A stretch of DNA of 64,000 nt from Pseudeuparius sepicola (Eukaryota; Arthropoda; Insecta; Coleoptera; Anthribidae), in the NCBI GenBank assembly GCA_963920635.1, contig OY987306.1, positions 10,310,001 to 10,374,000 on the forward strand, in the 5' to 3' direction. Shown here piece by piece: positions 24,201 through 35,199 of the stretch; positions within the stretch are counted from its first letter, which is position 1, and each line of letters opens with the position of its first letter. Both the position numbers and the translations under genes were made by a program. Below the pieces are notes generated by a model that was not told the origin of the DNA, made no database searches, and was given only the letters and a program-made list of their open reading frames with translations.

Positions 24201-26275
24201 GACAAAATTTCAATGTTGGTATTTTCTTTGAAAACATAACCTCTCAATCACATCGCCATACCCTGAGGATGTCCCGTCCGAAATCAAGAATTGAAGAATT
24301 CATCTATTGTCTGCTGTATTCCTGTGTTTGACTAGGGCCATAGTATATGCGATTATTTGTGGAAGAAGAACATAAATAGTGAAGTTTACTTAATACCCCT
24401 CCTTTACTTTTACCATTGAATAAGGATTCGGATTCCAAATACTTACCTTAATCAATGCCTTTACCTTAAAATTCGTATCCCTATCCAGCATGGCTATTTC
24501 CTCTAACCAATTAAAACATAACATAACCATGCCTGATTATATGAGGACATCTATTAATTGGCGAAACAAACCTTCAAGGAACTTGCTATAATAATGGACT
24601 AATACACCACTTTTTTTTTATTTGCTCATCGGATAGTATTGGGTGAGATATACTTGCTGTATTTTTTTAAATTTTTTTTTCGCCCCCGTTTTGCCGCATA
24701 TAATTTTTAAAGTTCAATATAGGTAACTACCTGTTGGATTTTATTTTTACCTAAATTTACTGCCAGGCGCCACGTTTGGCAACGCCGCCCCTCTATGTCA
24801 AGAGAACTTAACATATAAATCTGCAAGGACAAATCAGATCCTGCTAATATTTTACCTACATTTGATCTATTTTCACTGTATTTTCGCATTTTTTGTACCT
24901 GTTTGTTCAAGTACAAGCGAAATTTCAATAAAATTGTATTTTTGTTTGTTAATAATAATACTTGTTCTACTGAGATTCAGGTAGGTAGCAGCATCAAAAT
25001 CATTCTATTCTCCTGAGAACTCTATTGACGACTCAGAGATAATGCCAGTTAGTCTACAAAACCTAGCAATTTGTTTATTGTAAACAAGAGTCGATTTTAT
25101 TTAGGTCTGACAAAAGTATAGGAGTGTGGTACAAAAGGATACAAGTGCTGATACATTATGAAGCAAAAAATGATAAGAACCGACCAGGTTCAAAGTAATA
25201 TTTTATAATAGTTGATGATTTTTGTCATACAGTTTTCTGTAATGTATATTCCGCCGATTGCTAGTTGTATGAAGGAACAGGAACTGATATTTTGGCCTGA
25301 ATCTAAATCTAATGATATTCAAAAAGCATTACCAGTTCTTTTCAAAGCAAGACATAAACAGTGGAGTTAATAATTGATTTATTAGAAATTGAGACAGAAA
25401 AGTCATCGAATCCTATAGACGTCCAGCACTGACCTGGTTAGAATATAAAAAAAATTGTTATAATGGTTTATTAATAAACAGGGATTAATAGGTATAGAAG
25501 ATTGGGCAATTAAACATATTGAGTCCTTACTTACAGAATGTAAGTCAGAAGACCTGCATCGGTTCCAACACATATAATAGCTGTCAGCTCTAGATATTGT
25601 TCAAAAGATGATATGTAAAAAGCAATAAAGCCAAGTTTTTAGTCGAAAACCTTTATAGTAGGTCATCGCTCGAATTGAATCGACTACTTCAAACCCATTA
25701 AGGTAAATTATATTCCCGAATGCATACTCGTAAAAAATGATATACCATGGAGTAAAGAAATAACACGAAGAAAGTTTGCACCAGAAAAATGATACATCTC
25801 TGAAAAGTAACTGGCATATTAAATAAAGTGGTGGTTTTATTTTCTACATGGGGTAAATCATAAAAACGTCAAAAAGGTGTTTTATGGGAATAGAAACTTA
25901 AAACTTCATTGCTGGCCTTACCTTTTAATTTTAAACTTTTCATAATACCTACATGTTTTGTCTAAAATTAACAATACCTAAGGGCGTTGAGTCCATATAA
26001 AATTGCGTGTCCGGTCGGAGTGTGCTTATCCTGAAGTGCCTCGTTGCCCCCACTCGTTCTAGCCGCCTAGCGACCACGAATTTTTACAACTTGTTTACGT
26101 TTTCGAGAACACTGATCCCTGTGCAACGGGCTAACGGTACAATTTTATATATTTTTTATTTTACTGGAAGGATATGTATTTTGTTGTCTCGGACGCTTTT
26201 CGGGCCGGCTACGCTGCGTCCCGTAAGGCTGCATTTCTTATTATTCATTCATTCAATGCTAAGGGTACTTTCTAG
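21300..26275. other. About 5 kb without recognisable genes
   Basis: Mostly AT-rich and repeat-poor to the eye. A solo mariner-like end (AAACACCCTGTATA) lies at about 21942-21955. A GC-rich patch at about 24005-24165 has no protein I recognise. ORFs at 23109-23521 (minus) and 26007-26315 have no known similarity. Confidence 0.4.
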
Positions 26276-26279
26276 TCTT

Positions 26280-26450
26280 TTTCATATTTTCGAACCTCCC
26301 CCATATACGAAATGAGATATTCAAATTTTGAAAACTGCGTTTTGAGTTTGCAGGAATGCACAAACTTTTATCAAGAATAAAATTTTCTGATAAATTAAAA
26401 TAAAAAAAAAACATATGGTGTGTACTTTCTGCCGGACACTGTATATTCGA
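26280..26450. repeat. Solo arm of the 5111-6019 foldback family
   Basis: Shares TTTTATCAAGAATA, TTTTGAGTTT and the terminal CACTGTATA with the right arm of the element at 5111-6019, in the same orientation. The other arm is missing, so it is a truncated copy or a related simpler element. Confidence 0.5.
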
Positions 26451-26764
26451 CACTACTGTTGTAATAAGAAAAAATATATGTCTAACATAGTAGTTGCATT
26501 GCAACTTTTATATCTTATCGACAAAAATAGAAAAATAATTGGGGGGGGGGGGTCGGATTTTTCGCATGAAGTACATAGTAATAAAATACTTAGATCTGTG
26601 ACTTTTTCAAATTTTATTCACAAACAAAAATTATTATTTGCTTACCTAAAGTAAATTGTTACATCAACAAAATATTTCCAATATATCATTATCCATTAGA
26701 AACACCATTAATTGTTTTATTTATACTTTGGTAATCTTTGTTATAACAACTATTGGATGTTAGA

Positions 26765-27385
26765 ATTTTTCTTGTATTTTGTATTTTGATTCCCTTGAAC
26801 GCCACATGCACACCTGAGTTTTTTCCTTTCTGTGCTACCCCAGTGTCCAGCAAGCCTCTAGTGAGATTTTGTTAAATATTTCAAGCTGCAAAAAATTAAT
26901 TGCGGAAATTTGGATTTTTCTTGTTTTTGATCTCCCGATTGCCCCGTGCGCACCTGAGTTTTTCGTTTCTGTGCTACCCAAGTGTCCAGCAAACCTATAG
27001 TGCCATTTTGTTAAATATATCAAGCTGCAAAAAATTAATTGAGACAATTTGAATTTTTCTTGTTTTTGATCTCCCGATTGCCCCGTGCGCACCTGAGTTT
27101 TTCGTTTCTGTGCTACCCAAGTGTCCAGCAAACCTATAGTGCCATTTTGTTAAATATATCAAGCTGCAAAAAATTAATTGAGACAATTTGAATTTTTCTT
27201 GTTTTTGATCTCCCGATTGCCACGTACGCACCTGAGTTTTTCGTTTCTGTGCTAGCCCAGTGTCTAGCATACCTCCAGTGCCATTTTGGTAAATAGTTTA
27301 AGCTGGTGACAAATCAATAATTGTGGAAATTTGGATTTTTCTTGTTTTCTGAATTTTTTCGTTTGGGGTTGCCCCATAGGTATAT
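26765..27385. repeat. Tandem array, about 139-bp unit, about four copies
   Basis: The marker CACCTGAGTTTTT recurs at 26811, 26951, 27090 and 27229, giving spacings of 140, 139 and 139 bp. The middle units are almost identical and the outer ones diverge. Each unit contains GTGCTACCC.AGTGTC.AGCA and CAAGCTGCAAAAAATTAATT. The minus-strand ORFs across the array are a by-product, as 139 is not a multiple of three. A G-run lies nearby at about 26540-26552. Confidence 0.9.
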
Positions 27386-27399
27386 ATCAATTTTGCTGC

Positions 27400-29518
27400 T
27401 GGCATCATTTCTTGGTAAACTGCAAGATACGAAAACATCTCTGGAAATAAGAATTTGAAACAATTTATTTCATTCTCAATAATTATTACTATACAAACCT
27501 ACCTTTTAATTTATTCAATTTTTGTTTTCTGGTGTACTGACTAAGTATTTTATCAATTTGTGGTAGACATTAGTGCACTATGCGTAGGACCAGTACTTAG
27601 CTGGTGTGCTGTAAAAACGAGATTCTTGATTCTGATTTCGTTGCCGTCTCGAGAAACGTAATGCTGCATGTGCATAATTTAGGACTAATCTACTTATGTT
27701 GGGCAATCACAACACATTTTACACATTCCATAACCGAATATCTTTATGCTTGGTAACCACAATGACATTATAATTATTGTTCTTGTTAACGGGGTCGGGG
27801 TTATTTTTGCCTTAACCCTGCATTCATTATTATTTTGTCCTTTCTTCTGCACATATCCATAAGTCCATTCTCTAGTTGACCTAAAGGGAGCATTCACAGC
27901 TACGTACATAATCATAATTAAGTATAAATATTACAACAATAATCAAATAAACAACAAACATACCTTCCTCTTAATTTTTCCGGGTTTTGCTCGCAGTTTG
28001 TATTAATAACTTGACACACCAAAGCAAGTAGTGACCAGAACAAGCTTTAACAAAACTTGTCTTCATTATAATCCGAAAAAATAAAGTATTCACAGCGAGA
28101 TTCTTACAACAAACTGAGAACAGAAATGATTAAGTTCCCGTCTACGAAAGTGAGGTTATAAACGCACAAAACACAAAACACAATGTCAACTGCAAAATGC
28201 GGTGTTGCCGCTGATTATCCTTAAACAATCGACTCGTATGTCATCTGTCATATTTTATGGGGGGCGTCTAATAAGTTCAGAATGGGATCGGTAAAATCCA
28301 AATATTTCATTGAAATGATTGGAAATTTGATTATTTCTCACCAGGCATATAAAAGCTGGATCCAATAATTTATCTGGAAATGTTTGGTTATATAAAAAAA
28401 GACGAAATAACTACTAATAAAATAGCAGGTACTTATTGAAATTAGGGATCGTGACGTCACATTCCCTACTTTTGCGACCGTTTTTTTCAATTTTTGAGCA
28501 AACTAATGGACAAAAAAATCTGTTGGTGGGGTTCCGTGATTATCTAGACATGTTTTACAAATTCCAATGCAAAAAAATATTTTTTATTCCTAAGTATACT
28601 TGTCCATTCCTATAATCCAAATTCTCCTTATGGAAGAATTGAGGCCTGCATTGCCAACACAGCATTCGCTACATTACATCGCAGTCGCAAGCGTATCCTT
28701 TGAAGGAGGATAGTTCGCAAATCGTGAGACAATGATTTGATGGAAGTTATGCCTCGTATGTTTACAATCTGATGGTGAAATTTTTCTGTTTTGGAATAAA
28801 TTTGTTTGCGGAATGAGTCTATGAAAGCCCACAGTAAATAAACCAGTTACCAATACAAAACAATGCTATGAAACCACTTCTTCGGCAAAACAGTATTTCC
28901 CAGGACAAGCTGTTTTTATGCTTCGCGGAGTGGAAGGATTCGCATTACAGAGTATCTACACGGCCCGAAAAGGACATCCATTATGTATAGTCTCAAAAAG
29001 GTAGTTCCCTCGGAGGAAATTAGATTAAGGAGAAATGTAATTTCCCCGCCGGCAAACGTGGCGAAAATGGACCCTCTAGAGGTCACTGCTGATTCCGCTA
29101 TCTAGCTCCAATGAAAATATTCCGAACGGGGAACATAGAAGCAGTTTGAAATTACATTAAATTCACTTCAAAGAGAGGTGGAAAATTATTCACGGTATGA
29201 TGCAAATAAAAAATAAAAAACTTAAATTTATATTATTGTTATTGGGTGAAATGTGTGGGGTGGACCAACTTTTGCAAGCACTACTCCTATAATTAGTGTA
29301 TTTTAATTAGTAACACACTGAAATACAAAATTACCCAGGGAAAATACTGTACTGTATTTCAACAATAACAGTCCAAACTCGTAGCCTTGGTTACCACACC
29401 TTTATTGTTTATCCTTCAAAAATAAACTTATCACAGATACTGTCACTGACCAAGAATATTCTTTCTGCTCCAAAAATTCGCACTAAATGGCTTTCTAATC
29501 TTCAACTTTTCTCAGACC
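27400..29518. other. No gene seen
   Basis: AT-rich sequence without recognisable proteins. It contains copy 2 of the repeat described at 19960-20200 (28945-29150). Confidence 0.4.
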
Positions 29519-29852
29519 CAAGGGTGAGTCACATTTAAAGGCAGAGCCGAAAACACAAGGTAGAATTCGCTAAAATAAGCACATAAACATTAGCTCAAAA
29601 ACATATATTTTTTAATTTCTTTCGAGCCCGTTTAGGAATTACAACAAAATTTGATACATATTATTGGTTGCCATTTTGTGCAATAATTTGACCCTCGTCA
29701 GATGAGCAGCGGCGTAGATACAAATACGTAATCACCTTGGCACTAGATTAAAATATCCAAAATTACGAAGAAACTGTATCAGAAATAAAAAAATACCAAG
29801 AGGCGCTTTTTGTTCCAAATTGAATGGGCGTCTAGGCACGTTTGTCTACCAC

Positions 29853-29924
29853 TTGATAGTCGGGTGAGCCATACTGATGAGGGATTATCGTCCCGAAACA
29901 GTACTGCATATGGTCGACTATCAC
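29853..29924 (+). ncRNA. Hammerhead ribozyme, type I-like fold, near-intact
   Basis: In order: stem I outer strand GATAGTCG (29855-29862), internal loop GGTGAG, inner strand CCATA (29869-29873), CTGATGA (29874-29880), stem II GGGA...TCCC (29881-29894), GAAA (29895-29898), helix III CAG-TA-CTG (29899-29906), then CA, and the stem I return strands TATGG (29909-29913) and CGACTATC (29915-29922). All three helices pair. The only defect is C at 29907 where the conserved U before the cleavage nucleotide is expected. That may abolish or weaken cleavage. The short helix III resembles retroelement hammerheads. Confidence 0.8.
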
Positions 29925-30124
29925 TCTTTTTGTTCTATCGATGTTTTCGGTTGGTTAACCGACGCCCTGGAGACGGCAGATGGCGGGTCTCGGTAATTGT
30001 GGCGTGAGCCTTTGCCGATCAAGACAGTGGCTTTGTCCCGCACCTTCGGGTGTGCTATCATTATAATACTCCATGATCAATTAATTGCTTCGGTTCAATA
30101 TTGATTCCTTATATAGTAAATCTA

Positions 30125-30205
30125 GCGTCTAGGCACGTTTGTCTACCACTTGATAGTCGGGTGAGCCATACTTATCGACTATCATTCTTTCTGTTCTATC
30201 CAAAA
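30125..30205 (+). repeat. Second copy of the hammerhead unit lacking the core
   Basis: The 50 bases from GCGTCTAGGCACGTTTGTCT to GTGAGCCATACT repeat 29828-29875 almost exactly. The copy then passes directly to ATCGACTATCATTCTTT, matching 29913-29935. About 35-40 bases that make up stem II, GAAA and helix III are missing. It is a direct repeat of the first copy about 297 bp away. Confidence 0.8.
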
Positions 30206-31182
30206 AAGACAAAATTTTGGGTTTTGCACTTGACCGTATTCTTTTTTTACAATTATTTAGAGTAACTATTTGTATCTACGCCGCTGGTCATCTGAATGGG
30301 GCCAAATTATTGCACAAAATGGCAACCTACCTTTGCATAATGTGTACCAAATTTGGTTGAAATTCTTAAGCGGGCTCGAAAAAAATTGTTATTTTTGGAA
30401 AATTTTCAACACGCTGTATATGGAGAACCAAGCGTTTTGGAGCTAATGTTTATTAAGCACATGTGCCTATTTTAGCGAGTTATACCTTTTATTTTCGGCT
30501 CTGCCTTTAGATGTGACTCACCCTGTATATTCAAATGGAAGCCTGGACTCTGGAGACTACTCTAGAATATTCCTGGCCAATGAATGGCCACAAATCACAA
30601 AGTTCTAGCAAATTTCTAGAAACTGATGGAATCTCTACAGAGACAACAATGAAAACTAAAAGAAAATGGGACCTTGGGATCCCAGGCGAACAAAGATGCG
30701 ACGGAAAATACCTCTAAATTAATCATAGAAATTATATAAAACTGTAAGTAGAATACCCAAACTTAAAATTTATCTGCTAAATCTTTGAGTAGGTTATAAA
30801 ACAGTGGAGACATGTTCAGTGAAAGCTGATATAACAACTTTAGAGGCATTTTTCGTTACAATATATTTTAACCGGAATAAATAGCCAAAGGGTATTTTCT
30901 CCCCGAGCCCTAGTTAAAAATTTAACGCTATTGCAATGGAATGGAAAGCACCGCCGATATTGCTCTGTAACCAAAACATGTCATCGCCATAACAGCCTAA
31001 ATTAAATGTAAATTGAAACGGTGAAACGTCGAGGCATGTTTGTGATAAATGAGTAAGTAAATGTTTTTTTTTTTGTAAAATACACAAGCTAATGAAATCA
31101 TTACCGGAATATTTTAATTAAGTCGAGAGATAACACAAAAAAAGTTGCCGTTAAAGTAGGTAGGCTCTAAGAATTTATTTAT

Positions 31183-31385
31183 CCATGGGTATAACATTGA
31201 CATATTTATATGCGACGCAACCAGTTAATGACGTCACTCATTGATTTATGTTGGTAAAAATTACCCAAGTGATACGAAAAAAAGCATAATAAAATAAAAC
31301 CCAATTGAAATCTGGATTATATCGCTACAAATAGCAATAATAAATTATAACTACAACTCATTTTAATAACAATTTAAAACGTCAT
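31183..31385. repeat. Uninterrupted copy of the interspersed repeat of 12848-13321
   Basis: Runs continuously from GGGTATAACATTG through AATGACGTCACTCATTGATT to TTAAAACGTCATG. It acts as the empty site for the PLE-tail insertion at 12938-13210. Confidence 0.65.
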
Positions 31386-31389
31386 GTAA

Positions 31390-33130
31390 TTGAAAGGATA
31401 TGGGACAACAGCGTCACGCAGTATTAAAAAATATACATATTCTACAAGCAACATAATGTTTCACTCTTAAGGTTTTTTAAGGTTGTCGTCAAACACAACG
31501 TAAAGGTTAATGCACCATATAATATTGTCAAAAGGTATCTAAAAAGCCATATCGATTATAACTATTTACGCAATTATATCCTAAGATTTGTGAATTTATG
31601 ACACGGCTATGCACCTCATTTCATTGCACAAGTGGCCGGCCGTCGATAAGTGTAACCCATGCAAGCATTGGTGATATTATATTAGGCGAGCATGCAGTTA
31701 CTTGTTTTTACTACAATATCTATCTTCTCTGTCTCCTTCATCTATTTTTACTACTAATACCAGGTTCAGTTTAATATAGTTAAAGAAGTGTTTTGTTTCG
31801 TATTTTATTGCCGAGACGCCTGTTCTCGACCTACCCTGGTAAAATATAAATGAACTCACTTCGAACACAGTGATATACGGGGCGCGATTTATTCATAGCA
31901 TGTACCACGCTCTGCTTACTGGTAAAAATACCAGACGTATCAGCAGAAATCACCCGTATAAAATTCAAAGGTTTTTATGCGGTCGACGTCGACCTAGTCA
32001 AGGAGGCAGCCAATAAGAAAGCAAGCGTAGCGATTTGTCGACGTAAGCCAGTTAGACCAGTATAGCCAGTGCCGTGCACAGAAATAAGGATCGCGCTTTA
32101 TTTTACGGATAAAAATTGTATAATATTATTAAGGGGCGCGCGCCGCCTAAGACTCGGTCTTGTGTTACAAAGCAAACGCCGCCCAATCGTTTTTATGCTG
32201 TTCCAAGCTTCATTTATACCATACATGCCTATCACTGTTTTATTTTTTAGTTTGTTATTAGATATTTCTTAGATATATTCCACATATCTTTCCAATGAAT
32301 CGATCAATCGATGATAATAATATTGTATCGAATTAAAAATACCAAATTTTCATATTACCAATTTCCAAACTTGGTTTGCCTAAATTCCTACAATAAATTA
32401 GGTTTTCTTTAATGCATCTTTAGACGCTTCAATTATGTCATGAACAATACAAAAATATTATGGGTTTGTTTTTATTTTTATCAGAAGCAATAAGATAGAA
32501 TTGACACTATCGCATATTTTGGAAGCTGCAAATAATGTGACGGTAAAAATTTTATTCCAGAAAATTTCCAATGAGTAAGTGCTAATATAAATTCTAGATT
32601 TTTCTTCATTATACAAATCCAAATTTAAAACGCAAAATTTGGGGCTTTGAGGGACACTCGTTGTTTGACGCAAATTTGAAATGTTGGGACGTAACTAATC
32701 TATCTATCCCTTGAAAAAAATGTAACTTATTTGTGGCCTTGAGTGATTCAGCAGCACACAAAAATGTACTCGTACTTATTTTACATGGTATTTATTTGTG
32801 CTTTTCTTTTTTCTCTATCTGTGATAGCAACTTCAGAAAAAAATAAAATCGAAAACGCAAAATTTTACTTTTTTCAAAACAACTCAAAAACGAAAACAGA
32901 TATTAGAAATCTGTTTGTGCCATTTTATTGACCTCGAAATTGCGCAACTTTTTCCCCATTTAACCGTTGCCCTATCTCTCACCGTTTGCAATATCCCCAT
33001 GCTGTTCATTCTTATCCGGGACACAGTGTATATTAAAGCAACTAGTGACATCAATGTGGCACGCGTAGCTACTTTTATGAAATCATATGAGAAATTAGAA
33101 AAAAATAATGGTTTTATGTCCCCGCCTTGT
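31390..33130. other. No gene seen
   Basis: Contains moderately GC-rich patches (31860-32170) with no recognisable product. The ORF at 32743-32931 starts with a hydrophobic run that looks like a signal peptide, but nothing else supports a gene. Confidence 0.35.
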
Positions 33131-33134
33131 AAAT

Positions 33135-33310
33135 CACAATTCGGGTGCTGCTCGTAAAGTGCAGACGTATTAGACTAATACGTCGGCGCTTTACGAAATA
33201 ACTGACACATTGTATGGTATTAATATGGACTGAAACGTGTTACAAAGGGTCTTCGAAAAGTGCTAGTATGGGCTAATACATTTCGGATAAAAATATATTA
33301 TATACATATA
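33135..33310. repeat. Partial copy of the 14645-16196 element
   Basis: Shares CACAATTCGGGTG, GTAAAGTGCA, the 21-bp palindrome (33164-33184), TATGGACT.AAACGTGTTA and CGAAAAGTGCTA.TATGGGCTAATA with 14690-15000, in the same order. A further piece at 34200-34255 (CGTCGGCGATTTACGAAATAA) belongs to the same family. The two may be parts of one copy split by intervening insertions, including the MITE at 33808-34198. Confidence 0.65.
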
Positions 33311-33807
33311 ATAATGGGACGAATATAAAAAAGCATTATGGTAATAAAAACCTGTATTAATTTAATTTTTAATTGGGTTATTCGTGACAGAACCTGAACT
33401 AAACTGATTACTAGACAAATTTTTCAAGCTAACTGCTTTACTGCTTAACAGTAAATGAACGAAACTTTGAACGTATAACTCAACGAATTTGTTTTCGGAG
33501 CTTTCGGAGACTAAATCTTCCTCCTTTCTCAAAGATAATGTCACGTCAAGGTGAAATGACAGAATAATAAACGTCAAGATAAAGTAGTGTCATTACAACA
33601 GAAACAATAGCCTAGCCACCTGTCTGATATTGTACCCTGTCTTCAATCTAATTAATTATGTATACTAACTTCTCTTTGACTAACTGGCAACAATATTTTA
33701 CTGAATTCCATTGAACATTCAGCAACAAGTTGCCCGAATTTCCTAGAATAAATGTTGATTCGTTAATTTTTAGTCTATATCCTTCTTCTTTGAGATTTGG
33801 TTTACAT

Positions 33808-34198
33808 TAAGACTGAATGTACAGCACGTGCGTGGTGATTCAACATTTTGACCCATAAAATGGCTTTTTTCGATCTGTAGCGGGCAACACGCATAATTTT
33901 CAACTTTTGGTCAATACAAATTTTAATCTAAGCAAATACTCACATTTTGAGACAAAAATTATTTAAAAATATTTATCACAATGGCCGTTATTAGCATTTA
34001 CGCAAAAAGCCTAATAACGGACACTGTGATAAATATTTTTAATTAATTTTTGTCTCAAAATGTGAGCAATTACTTAGATTAAAATTTGTATTGACCAAAA
34101 GTTTAAAATTATGCGTGTTACTCGCTACAGATCGAAAAAAGCCATTTTATGGGTCAAAATGTTGAATCACCACATACGTGCTGTACATTGAGCCTTAA
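33808..34198. mobile_element. TTAA-flanked palindromic MITE, copy 1
   Basis: A near-perfect palindrome of about 390 bp with TTAA at both ends (33807-33810 and 34195-34198). The arms start GACTGAATGTACAGCACG and include GACCCATAAAATGGCTTTTTTC. The centre reads GGCCGTTATTAG...CTAATAACGG. Copies 2 and 3 (50246-50636, 61464-61859) are about as similar to it as the two arms are to each other. There is no coding sequence. TTAA duplication is characteristic of the piggyBac superfamily, so mobilisation by a piggyBac-type transposase is inferred. Confidence 0.8.
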
Positions 34199-35199
34199 TT
34201 CGTCGGCGATTTACGAAATAATTAAAACATTGTAGTGTATATTTTGGACTCAAACAGGATAGGTCCCAACCAATTCTCAAAGAAAAAGTAGGAAATTGGC
34301 AAAAAATTAAGGAATCAGCATTTATTCTAGGAAATACGGACAACTGTGTTGCTGAAGGTAGAGGGTGATTCAGATTTAATCTGCATAACTTCAGGATTCG
34401 ATAGAACTTTGAAAAATATTGCCACTTTTTCCTATAAGCTTTTTGCCTTTGAGGCTCCCTACGAAAAATACAGGGTGTGAAAGATTTAAAAATAATTGAA
34501 ATATTTTCTAATAACTTCGGAACCGAACAAGATCTCTAAACCAAATTTGGTACGTAGTATACTGGTATAGACAAGATATCTAAACCAAATTTGGTACGTA
34601 ATATACTGGTATAGACTACCATAAATCAGCATAACATGAGACCAATTGATGATCCAGTGGCGGAGTTACCGTATGTAAATGTTTTACGAAATAGAGAATC
34701 CATTAGAAAAATATGCGAACAAATATTTCACCTACGAAAAATATCACGAGCCGCCACTGCTATTAACAGACATTTCTGTGTAACCCAGGGTATCCATGAG
34801 TTCCTTTAATACTGAAGTGAAACCATCGGAAGGTCACCAAGGGAAACACTGAGAGCTCATCCCTACACAACTACCTCCTATCTCTACATATGTTACGTTC
34901 AGAATTGACTTTTAATAAGCCCAAATATTAAAAATAGGTAAATCTCGATCATTGTCATTCTTTTATTCGTTAAATCGTGCTTGAAGTTTCCTTAAAAATA
35001 AGTAGTAGGCCAATGGTAGTGAGAAACTGACCTTTATTAGAAATCATTCATATAATTTTTGTCGTAACAGTATTGTTTTGGTTTTTCCTCGCTTGTCGAG
35101 TGGGGTGGGTCCCACTGCCTTGGTAAACAACGTTTGGGGCACCTTTGAACATAGCTACTGCACTCTATCGAGACGTAGTGAGCCTACAGAGTTATAAAC

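Larger units (their letters stand above)
29521..30525. mobile_element. Foldback element carrying hammerhead-containing repeats
   Basis: Arms 29521-29730 and 30265-30525 are inverted copies. They share AGGGTGAGTCACAT at the outer end, GCAGAGCCGAAAA, GGTTGCCATTTTGTGCAATAA and, innermost, GGCGTAGATACAAAT. The right terminus is CACCCTG followed by TA; the left terminus is slightly degraded. The 530-bp spacer holds two direct copies of a hammerhead-associated sequence. A relative of this family ends at about 57795 (TCGACTCACCCTGTATA). Confidence 0.7.

Noticed and set aside
26835..27270. Two overlapping minus-strand ORFs with repeated GHLGSTETKNSGAHGAIG-type residues
   Set aside because: Produced by the 139-bp tandem array. 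The unit is not a multiple of three, so the frame changes from unit to unit and no protein family matches.
26765..27385. Regular repeats as a CRISPR array
   Set aside because: The units are 139 bp without distinct repeat and spacer parts, and the DNA is eukaryotic.
32743..32931. 62-aa ORF with a signal-peptide-like start (MYSYLFYMVFICAFLFSLSV)
   Set aside because: A hydrophobic run is easily produced by T-rich DNA. There is no promoter, polyadenylation or homology support.
33362..33577. Possible PLE fragment, because 33375-33490 resembles 37786-37880
   Set aside because: The shared part (such as TTAACAGTAAATGAAC) is short, and no RT motif is readable at 33.4 kb in any frame.
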